From Candidatus Iainarchaeum sp. (GTDB lineage Archaea > Iainarchaeota > Iainarchaeia > Iainarchaeales > JAAZKV01), in the NCBI GenBank assembly GCA_028690725.1, contig JAQVAR010000052.1, positions 1 to 5,179 of the forward strand: a stretch of DNA of 5,179 nt. Direction: 5' to 3'. Shown one piece after another: positions 1 to 4,170 of the stretch. The translations under genes and the position numbers were made by a program. Each line of letters opens with the position of its first letter. Position 1 is the first letter of the stretch. The notes beneath the pieces were generated by a model that worked only from the letters and a program-made list of their open reading frames with translations, searched no databases and was not told where the DNA came from.

Positions 1-161
1 CTTTTTTTCAAAGAAGTATTTCTTTGAATATTAATGAATGTAAAAATTTATATTCTACTTTGACTCCTATTACTCCAGGGCAAGTAGAAATGAATTTTAG
101 TTTAAAAGTGGGTAGTTTGGAACAAAAATATTCTCATGTTATTACGATTGGGGCGAATTAA
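1..161 (+). CDS. C-terminal end of an unidentified protein (5' truncated)
   Basis: An open frame runs from the window edge (codons in phase with position 3) to a TAA at 159-161, giving about 53 C-terminal residues. The last part, beginning near TPITPGQVEMNFSLKVG and ending VITIGAN, alternates hydrophobic and polar residues and looks beta-strand rich. It has no membrane segment or charged cytosolic-type tail. The 'TPGQ' turn followed by beta strands is reminiscent of the C-terminal domains of archaeal exported or pilin-like proteins, but the N-terminus that would show a signal peptide lies outside the window, so this is only a suggestion. The stop codon directly abuts the ATG of the next gene (TAAATG), so the two are almost certainly co-transcribed and probably translationally coupled. 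I do not recognise the family. That it is a real coding end is supported by the coupling and the archaeal codon use. Confidence 0.6.
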   Translation, partial: FFQRSISLNINECKNLYSTLTPITPGQVEMNFSLKVGSLEQKYSHVITIGAN

Positions 162-806
162 ATGGCTGATGATTCAATAATAGAAGTTATTCAAAAAATG
201 GTTCAAGAGGGTCAACCAAGAGAAAAAATAATTCAATCCTTGCATTCTCTTGGGGTTGAAGATGAACAGGCAAAAAAATTGTTGTTAATAGCAGAGGCAG
301 ATACTTTTACTTTGTTAAAAAAAGAAATTAATTCTCTTGTTAAAGATGAGTTTAATGAACAAAAAAAAGATTTTGAAGAATTAATTCATACTGATTTAGA
401 AAAAATTGAGAACGAAGAAAAAAGTAATATTAGGGGTTTAGCAATGACTGAATTATCTGGGGTTAGGGATGAAATTATTTCTAATTCTAAAGCGTTTGAG
501 GATCGTGTAAACAAAACAATAATGTCTTCTCAAAAAACTGTTTCAATGGTTAAACTTGCTTTAGATTCTATTAATCAAAGAATTGTTCAAATGGAATTGG
601 ATATTGAACAGTTAAAAGTTCACAAATTTAGAAAAAAATCTATGTTTTTTTCTTATGCAATGTTAATGTTGGGTGTATTTTTATTAATATTTTCAATTAT
701 TTTATTTGCACTTTCATTCGAAAAAATTGATTCTGCTCAAATGATAATGATTGTTGTTATTATTTTAGCTAGTATAACGCTTATGTTTGCTTCTGTAATA
801 GGATAA
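162..806 (+). CDS. Coiled-coil protein with N-terminal helical domain and C-terminal two-helix membrane anchor
   Basis: This is a 214-aa protein of unknown function. Residues 4-46 form a compact helical segment (IIEVIQKMVQEGQPREKI, then LGVEDEQAKKLLLIAEAD) with the 'x-L-x-x-x-G-x-x-x-x-x-A' pattern of small three-helix UBA-like modules. Residues about 50-155 are highly charged and predicted helical (long coiled coil, rich in E/K with spaced I/L/V). Two hydrophobic segments follow, about 161-185 and 192-213, separated by a short loop FEKIDSAQ, and the protein ends inside or at the membrane. The expected topology is a membrane hairpin with the N-terminal coiled coil on one side, most likely cytosolic because a K/R cluster (KVHKFRKK, 152-159) precedes the first membrane helix. 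The start at 162 is fixed by the upstream stop that abuts it; only a weak G-run (150-153) precedes it. Its partner is probably the upstream gene. It could be a membrane-tethered scaffold or a component of a surface-structure locus, but nothing in the sequence proves either. Confidence 0.8.
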   Translation: MADDSIIEVIQKMVQEGQPREKIIQSLHSLGVEDEQAKKLLLIAEADTFTLLKKEINSLVKDEFNEQKKDFEELIHTDLEKIENEEKSNIRGLAMTELSGVRDEIISNSKAFEDRVNKTIMSSQKTVSMVKLALDSINQRIVQMELDIEQLKVHKFRKKSMFFSYAMLMLGVFLLIFSIILFALSFEKIDSAQMIMIVVIILASITLMFASVIG

Positions 807-821
807 GCAAAAAACCAATTC

Positions 822-830
822 CTTTTTATT
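822..830 (+). promoter_or_regulatory. Possible TATA-like element for the histone-fold gene
   Basis: The 73-nt gap between the two genes contains CTTTTTATT here, preceded by an A-rich stretch (GCAAAAAACC) that could serve as a BRE. A start about 25 nt downstream would give a leader of roughly 25-30 nt containing the GGTGA ribosome-binding site. In such A+T-rich DNA TATA-like strings are common, and AAAATTTTA at 842-850 is an alternative, so this is tentative. Confidence 0.25.
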
Positions 831-868
831 CTAAACGGAACAAAATTTTATTGTTAGCACGTAGAAAT

Positions 869-873
869 GGTGA
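869..873 (+). promoter_or_regulatory. Ribosome-binding site GGTGA
   Basis: GGTGA lies 6 nt before the ATG at 880 and matches the part of the archaeal Shine-Dalgarno consensus (GGAGGTGAT) complementary to the 16S rRNA 3' end. It supports 880 as the start of the histone-fold gene. Confidence 0.65.
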
Positions 874-879
874 TTTTTA

Positions 880-1620
880 ATGGAAAACGATGAAATAAAT
901 GAAGTTGATATTGAAAAAAATGAGGATTCTTTTGATTCTGAAGAAGATTCTAATGTTGAAAATGATGATAAATTACCTTTTCCAAGAGCAACAATAACTA
1001 ATTTGATTAGAAAAAATGTCACTTCTGGTAAACAAATAAAAGGCACTGTTAAAGATGAAATGAATTTATGGGTTGCTAATTTAATTTCAAAAATTGCTGG
1101 AAAAATGAATTCACAACCATATACTTTTGTTAATTATGATATGTTAAAAGAAGCAATTGCGCCTTACGAGGAAATAAAAGATATTAATAAACAAAGAGAA
1201 GAACTAAAAAAATATATTTCAAAAATAAAAGAAGATTGTAATGATTTAATAACAAAAATTGATTCAGCTGATAAAAAAGCAGCTGTTAATCTTGGTTTGG
1301 AAGAAGACAAACTTCCTTTTCCAAAAGCAACAATTACTAATAAATTAAGATCAAATTTGGATGATGGTAAAACAATAAAAGGGCCAGTTAAACGTGGTTT
1401 AAATATTTGGCTTGGAAGAATAGTTTCTAATATTTCAAAAAAAATGGATTCTTTTTCTTATCCTTATATTGATAGATCAATGTTCAAAGAAGCTGTTGAA
1501 CCTTATGATGCTGTTTCAGAAATAGAATTGGAAAAAGAAAGAATAATACAACAAATGCAATCAATAGTAACTGCTTGTGATATTCTAACAAGTGAAGTTG
1601 AAAGAAAATTCAAGATGTGA
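880..1620 (+). CDS. Tandem histone-fold doublet protein with helical (coiled-coil) tails
   Basis: This 246-aa protein is probably a chromatin architectural or histone-like DNA-binding protein. Residues 1-30 are extremely acidic (15 D/E, one K). Two copies of one module follow, at about 31-127 and 144-240, aligning without gaps at an offset of 113 residues with about 38 of 97 identities by hand count. Each module reads as a histone fold. It starts with LPFP[RK]ATITN (the LP-x-A-x-I start and helix 1 of archaeal histones). A loop with GK-x-IKG follows, then a long helix 2 (VK....N.W...... to KM at 75-76 and 188-189), a loop 2 ending in YT or YP, and helix 3 (M[LF]KEA[IV].PY). Helix 3 then runs on into a 30-residue charged heptad-like tail, longer than in HMf-type histones. 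Module 1 keeps the Thr82 and Asp87 equivalents of the canonical loop-2 RxTxxxxD motif; module 2 has Pro195 and Ser200 instead. Start 880 is supported by GGTGA. The fold assignment rests on pattern recognition, and function is inferred. Confidence 0.8.
   Translation: MENDEINEVDIEKNEDSFDSEEDSNVENDDKLPFPRATITNLIRKNVTSGKQIKGTVKDEMNLWVANLISKIAGKMNSQPYTFVNYDMLKEAIAPYEEIKDINKQREELKKYISKIKEDCNDLITKIDSADKKAAVNLGLEEDKLPFPKATITNKLRSNLDDGKTIKGPVKRGLNIWLGRIVSNISKKMDSFSYPYIDRSMFKEAVEPYDAVSEIELEKERIIQQMQSIVTACDILTSEVERKFKM
970..1260 (+). repeat. Histone-fold module 1 (tandem internal duplication, copy 1)
   Basis: This segment encodes residues 31-127, the first of two tandem modules. Its first 33 nt after position 970 match the corresponding start of copy 2 at 29 of 33 positions (971-1003 against 1310-1342), while the tail part has diverged strongly. 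The module therefore arose by an old intragenic duplication, with the LPFP-helix 1 segment the most conserved. Cys120 in its tail corresponds to Cys233 in copy 2. Confidence 0.85.
1309..1599 (+). repeat. Histone-fold module 2 (tandem internal duplication, copy 2)
   Basis: This segment encodes residues 144-240 and aligns gap-free with copy 1. A 16-residue linker (128-143) joins the copies. Conserved between the copies are LPFP, ATITN, GK-x-IKG, N-x-W, KM, M-x-KEA, PY and the tail cysteine. The canonical loop-2 Thr/Asp positions are lost here (Pro195, Ser200), so the two copies may no longer be functionally equivalent. Confidence 0.85.
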
Positions 1621-1638
1621 AAACGGCGTTCCGTTTCA
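1618..1638 (+). terminator. Stem-loop overlapping the histone-fold gene stop codon
   Basis: TGAAAACGG (1618-1626) can pair with CCGTTTCA (1631-1638) around a CGTT loop, with one bulged A. The core AAACGG/CCGTTT stem is perfect, and the TGA stop codon lies in the 5' arm. A T-rich stretch occurs only about 65 nt later, so it is not a classic hairpin-plus-T-run terminator. It may protect the 3' end or be part of the G+C-rich island described separately. Confidence 0.35.
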
Positions 1639-1701
1639 TCGAATCGGAGGCCTTTGGATTCTTTCTCACTTCGTTCGAAATGGCATTCCAGTTTCTAGAA
1701 A
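1621..1701. other. G+C-rich intergenic island with several inverted repeats (possible dispersed element or small RNA)
   Basis: The convergent gap between the histone-fold gene and the kinase gene has a composition unlike the rest of the window: 28 of 60 bases in 1621-1680 are G or C. It contains three foldable units: AAACGG/CCGTTT (1621-1636), GAATC/GATTC (1641-1661) and GAAATGG/CCA-TTTC with one bulge (1677-1695). A perfect palindrome TTTCTAGAAA (1692-1701) follows. The string TCACTTCGTTCGAAATGGCA resembles the '...CTTCGCTTCGAAATGACA' texts of dispersed intergenic repeats in many prokaryotic genomes. No convincing reading frame or tRNA fold is visible. It could be a mobile palindromic element, a bidirectional 3'-end structure or a non-coding RNA; the sequence alone cannot decide. 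Confidence 0.5.
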
Positions 1702-1703
1702 AA

Positions 1704-1717
1704 TTTTTATTTTTTTT
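1704..1717 (+). terminator. T-rich tract, likely terminator for the histone-fold transcript
   Basis: T5-A-T7 occurs here on the plus strand about 85 nt after the histone-fold stop codon. It overlaps the last codon of the convergent kinase gene. Archaeal RNA polymerase terminates at oligo-T tracts, so this is the most plausible 3' end for the plus-strand transcript, but many T-runs exist in this DNA. Confidence 0.4.
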
Positions 1718-2282
1718 AATTCAAGGTTAAGTTTAATTTTGTTCTGATTTTTTTTGCAACTACTCCGTTAGGATTATAAAATAAAAAAGATGTTAATTGT
1801 CCAAAATTTTTTTCTTTTCCTTTTATTAAACTACTTTTTTCAAAATCAATAATGATTGGAATAATTTTTTTTTTCAAAATTTTTTTTGTTACAAGAATAT
1901 TTTTTCCTATTTGTAATTGATTGTGTCTTAACCCAATTTCATCTAATGCAATTCCTTGTCTTAATAATTCTTTTATTAAATCATAAACTTCTTTTTTATT
2001 CATTTTTTCAAATTCTTTTGAAAAAACAAATTCCAAAAATTTTTTTCCAACAATATATTCCATTATAACAAAATTTTTTTCATAATTTGTTTCAATTAAT
2101 TTTGGTCCTATTTTAATGCTATTAGCTAGAGCCAACATTTTTCCTTCTCTTTCTGCTAAATTTTTTCTATTACTTTTTTCTCTAACCTCTTTTTTAACAA
2201 ATATTTTCCCTTCATCATTTTTTATTAACCAAATATTAGAACTCCATCCTTTTACAATTTTTTTTATTTTTTTGTAATTCAT
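1716..2282 (-). CDS. Small atypical Ser/Thr protein kinase (COG2112-like)
   Basis: This 188-aa protein is a predicted ATP-dependent kinase of the short archaeal COG2112 type, probably cytosolic; its substrate is unknown. Numbering from ATG 2282, it shows a glycine-poor nucleotide loop KGWSSNIW (11-18), a likely ATP lysine in FVKK (K30), a helix-C glutamate in LAEREGKML (44-46) and a hinge VIMEYIVGKKF (72-82). The catalytic-loop region is LDEIGLRHNQL (113-123), and the metal-binding motif appears as IIIDFE (143-148) in place of DFG. The segment LDEIGLRH...IIDFE, followed by LTSFLF, is the hallmark that suggested COG2112. The usual HRD aspartate is replaced (His120-Asn-Gln122), so activity may be altered. 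The ATG at 2282 is preferred to the upstream in-frame TTG at 2297 because AGGT lies 7 nt before it. The gene is convergent with the histone-fold gene and divergent from the thermosome. A Bud32 or RIO kinase is less likely because their signature loops are missing. Confidence 0.7.
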   Translation of the reverse strand: MNYKKIKKIVKGWSSNIWLIKNDEGKIFVKKEVREKSNRKNLAEREGKMLALANSIKIGPKLIETNYEKNFVIMEYIVGKKFLEFVFSKEFEKMNKKEVYDLIKELLRQGIALDEIGLRHNQLQIGKNILVTKKILKKKIIPIIIDFEKSSLIKGKEKNFGQLTSFLFYNPNGVVAKKIRTKLNLTLN

Positions 2283-2288
2283 TATAAT

Positions 2289-2292
2289 ACCT
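2289..2292 (-). promoter_or_regulatory. Ribosome-binding site AGGT deciding the kinase start
   Basis: Reading the minus strand, AGGT is followed by six bases (ATTATA or equivalent spacing) and then the ATG at 2282. It is complementary to the ACCU of the archaeal anti-Shine-Dalgarno. It would lie inside the coding region if the upstream TTG were used, which argues for the ATG. Confidence 0.45.
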
Positions 2293-2416
2293 AACAAAAT
2301 TATTTTAAGAAATATTTTTCAAAGGCTTGTTTATTGTTACTTTTTATTTTTTTATAATTCTTTAATGATTTTTGTTGAATATTTTTTGTTTTTAGTAACC
2401 TTTTTATTACTTTTTC

Positions 2417-2424
2417 ATAAAATA
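2417..2424 (+). promoter_or_regulatory. Candidate TATA box for the thermosome gene
   Basis: ATAAAATA lies about 42-49 nt before the thermosome ATG. A start about 25 nt downstream would fall near 2444-2449, leaving a short leader with the GGAG-type ribosome-binding site. TTTATAAT at 2351-2358 is an alternative, giving a longer leader. The whole 183-nt divergent region (2283-2465) is A+T-rich with long T-runs and contains no gene that I can see. Confidence 0.35.
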
Positions 2425-2453
2425 ATCATTATTAGAAAATAATAACTGTTTTT

Positions 2454-2461
2454 GGAGTGAT
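2454..2461 (+). promoter_or_regulatory. Ribosome-binding site GGAGTGAT of the thermosome gene
   Basis: GGAGTGAT matches the full archaeal Shine-Dalgarno consensus GGAGGTGAT with one G missing and ends 4 nt before the ATG at 2466. It is the strongest site in the window, consistent with a highly expressed chaperonin. Confidence 0.65.
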
Positions 2462-2465
2462 TTGA

Positions 2466-4103
2466 ATGGCTGAACAGCAACAACAAGATAATGCCTTTAT
2501 GGGTGAAGGAGCAAAAAGAATGAGGGGTAAAGATGCTCAAAGAATCAATATTTTGATTGCTAGAGCAGTAGCTCAGGCAATAAAAAGTACTCTTGGTCCA
2601 AAAGGAATGGATAAAATGATTGTTGACGATTTGGGAGATGTAATAATTTCTAATGATGGTGCAACAATTTTGTCAGAAATGGCTATTGAACATCCAATTG
2701 GAAAAATGATGGTTGATGTTGCCAAAACACAAGATGAAGAAGTTGGTGATGGTACAACAACAGCAGTTGTTTTAGCAGGAACTTTAATGGAAAAAGCTGA
2801 AAAATTACTTGATGATTCTATTCATCCTAGTGTAATAATAAAGGGTTATAGACAAGCAGCTGAAAAAGCAAAACAATTTTATGGTGAAGTAGCTGATACA
2901 ATTGATTTTAAGGATAAAAAAAATTTGAAAGTTATTGCTTATACTTCAATGACTGGAAAAGCCTCTGAATCAGCAGAAGAATTATCTGATATTGTTGTAA
3001 AAGCAATTTCAAATGTTGCTGATGTTGAAGAAGATAAATTAGTAATTGACCAAGACAACATTAAATTGGAAAAAAAGACGGGTGGTTCATTAAAAGATAC
3101 TCAACTTATTTCTGGAATAGTTATTGATAAGGAAATAGTTCATACTGGAATGCCTAGAAACATAAATAATGCAAAGATTGCTTTGCTTGACCTAGCCTTA
3201 GAAATAAAAGAACCAGAAAATGATACTAAAATACAAATATCAACTCCTGATGAATTACAAGCTTTTATTGATCAAGAAGAAAAACAATTAATAGAAATGG
3301 TTAACAAAATAAAATCTTCTGGGGCGAATGTTGTAATAACTCAAAAAGGAATTGATGATTTAGCACAACATTATTTGGCAAAAGAAAAGATTATTGCTGT
3401 TAGAAGAGTAAAAAAATCTGATATGGATGCTTTAGCAAGAGCAACTGGGGCAACAGTAGTAACAACAATAAAAGAATTGTCTTCAAAAGATATTGGTTTT
3501 GCTGGAAAAGTTTTTGAAAAAAAAGTTTCAGGAGATGCGATGGTTTTTGTTGAAGAATGTAAGAATCCAAAAAGTGTTTCAATTTTGATTAGGGGTGGAA
3601 CAGAACATATTGTTGATGAAGCAGAAAGAGCTTTAGTTGATGCTATTGGTTCAACAAGTTCTGCAATCAAAACAGGAAAAATTCTTGTTGGAGCAGGTTC
3701 TTGTGAAATGGAAGTTGCAATGAAACTAAGAAATTATGCAAAAACAATTGGTGGAAGAGAACAATTAGCAATAGAATCTTTTGCGGAAAGTCTAGAAATA
3801 ATACCTAGGACACTTGCAGAAACAGCTGGTTTGGATCCAATAGATGCTCTAGTTGAACTAAGAAGCAAGCACTCAAAAAAAGAAGGAAAATATTTTGGTG
3901 TAAATGTTTACAATGGAAAAATATCTGATATGAAAAATTCTAGAGTTTTAGAACCATTACAAGTAAAAATACAAGCAATTAATTCGGCAAGTGAAGTAGC
4001 AGAAATGATTTTGAGAATAGATGATATAATATTAGGTTCTTCAAAACCATCTCCGCAAGGACAAATGCCCGACATGGGTGGAATGCAAGGGATGGGAATG
4101 TAA
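2466..4103 (+). CDS. ths: Thermosome subunit (group II chaperonin)
   Basis: This 545-aa protein has the full length of archaeal chaperonins. It assembles into a double-ring, built-in-lid, ATP-driven cytosolic folding chamber. Equatorial-domain motifs include TLGPKGMDK (42-50), NDGATIL (63-69) and GDGTTT (94-99, nucleotide and metal binding, with Asp95). SMTGK (161-165) carries the phosphate-sensing lysine. The apical domain with its helical protrusion spans roughly 215-365, with the protrusion near 245-275. RGGTE (376-380) marks the return to the intermediate domain. Asp392 in ALVDAIG is the expected catalytic aspartate, and AGLDPIDAL (454-462) is the C-terminal equatorial signature. The C-terminus GGMQGMGM is the typical flexible GGM tail. 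The usual GGGA motif reads GAGS (409-412), a conservative departure discussed separately. The ATG at 2466 is supported by the strong ribosome-binding site and matches typical N-termini (short Q-rich tail, then GxxAKRMRGKDAQ). It appears monocistronic, ending in an 11-T run. Confidence 0.97.
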   Translation: MAEQQQQDNAFMGEGAKRMRGKDAQRINILIARAVAQAIKSTLGPKGMDKMIVDDLGDVIISNDGATILSEMAIEHPIGKMMVDVAKTQDEEVGDGTTTAVVLAGTLMEKAEKLLDDSIHPSVIIKGYRQAAEKAKQFYGEVADTIDFKDKKNLKVIAYTSMTGKASESAEELSDIVVKAISNVADVEEDKLVIDQDNIKLEKKTGGSLKDTQLISGIVIDKEIVHTGMPRNINNAKIALLDLALEIKEPENDTKIQISTPDELQAFIDQEEKQLIEMVNKIKSSGANVVITQKGIDDLAQHYLAKEKIIAVRRVKKSDMDALARATGATVVTTIKELSSKDIGFAGKVFEKKVSGDAMVFVEECKNPKSVSILIRGGTEHIVDEAERALVDAIGSTSSAIKTGKILVGAGSCEMEVAMKLRNYAKTIGGREQLAIESFAESLEIIPRTLAETAGLDPIDALVELRSKHSKKEGKYFGVNVYNGKISDMKNSRVLEPLQVKIQAINSASEVAEMILRIDDIILGSSKPSPQGQMPDMGGMQGMGM

Positions 4104-4119
4104 ATTCTCATTCAATTTA

Positions 4120-4130
4120 TTTTTTTTTTT
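4120..4130 (+). terminator. Oligo-T terminator after the thermosome gene
   Basis: Eleven consecutive T residues lie 17 nt after the thermosome stop codon. Archaeal RNA polymerase terminates intrinsically at such tracts without needing a strong hairpin. A second T6 tract (4141-4146) follows the adjacent palindrome and may act as a backup. Confidence 0.6.
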
Positions 4131-4144
4131 AAAAGAATTCTTTT
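4131..4144. promoter_or_regulatory. Perfect 14-bp palindrome upstream of guanylate kinase
   Basis: AAAAGAATTCTTTT is a perfect palindrome that lies 26-39 nt before the guanylate kinase ATG. If that gene is leaderless, as the absence of a ribosome-binding site suggests, the palindrome covers the expected TATA/BRE position. It could therefore be a dimeric regulator site or the promoter itself. As RNA it would form a weak AAAAG/CTTTT hairpin followed by T residues, so a role in thermosome termination is an alternative. Confidence 0.3.
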
Positions 4145-4170
4145 TTATTATCTTTCTTCCAAATTATTTT

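Noticed and set aside
831..1046. Minus-strand open frame of about 71 codons opposite the start of the histone-fold gene.
   Set aside because: It lies antisense to the well-supported gene, consists mainly of low-complexity Ser/Phe codons mirroring the acidic plus-strand repeat, and has no ribosome-binding site or recognisable motif.
1621..1701. tRNA or C/D-box RNA in the G+C-rich island.
   Set aside because: I found no cloverleaf with T-loop GTTCGA-type pairing and no properly placed C (RTGATGA) and D (CTGA) boxes; TTCG alone is insufficient. A different structured RNA remains possible.
1886..2068. Plus-strand open frame of about 60 codons inside the kinase gene.
   Set aside because: It is the reverse reading of the A+T-rich kinase coding region and gives a Leu/Phe-rich product with no start context; the minus-strand kinase motifs explain this DNA.
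2283..2297. Upstream TTG start for the kinase adding five residues (MLGII).
   Set aside because: The ATG at 2282 is preceded at proper spacing by AGGT, and the added residues have no support.
2336..2399. GTTAC...GTAAC inverted pair in the divergent region as a regulator site.
   Set aside because: The arms are only 5 bp and separated by more than 50 nt of A+T-rich DNA, as expected by chance.
3371..3670. Two overlapping minus-strand open frames within the thermosome gene.
   Set aside because: The plus-strand thermosome reading is continuous and highly conserved here, so these frames are compositional shadows.
3908..4111. Minus-strand open frame at the thermosome 3' end.
   Set aside because: It is antisense to the conserved C-terminal domain and GGM tail of the thermosome, with no independent signal.
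4078..4170. N-terminal extension of guanylate kinase starting at ATG 4078.
   Set aside because: It would overlap the thermosome coding end, run through the T-run terminator and palindrome, and add about 31 residues of low-complexity Phe-rich sequence not seen before the P-loop in the family.
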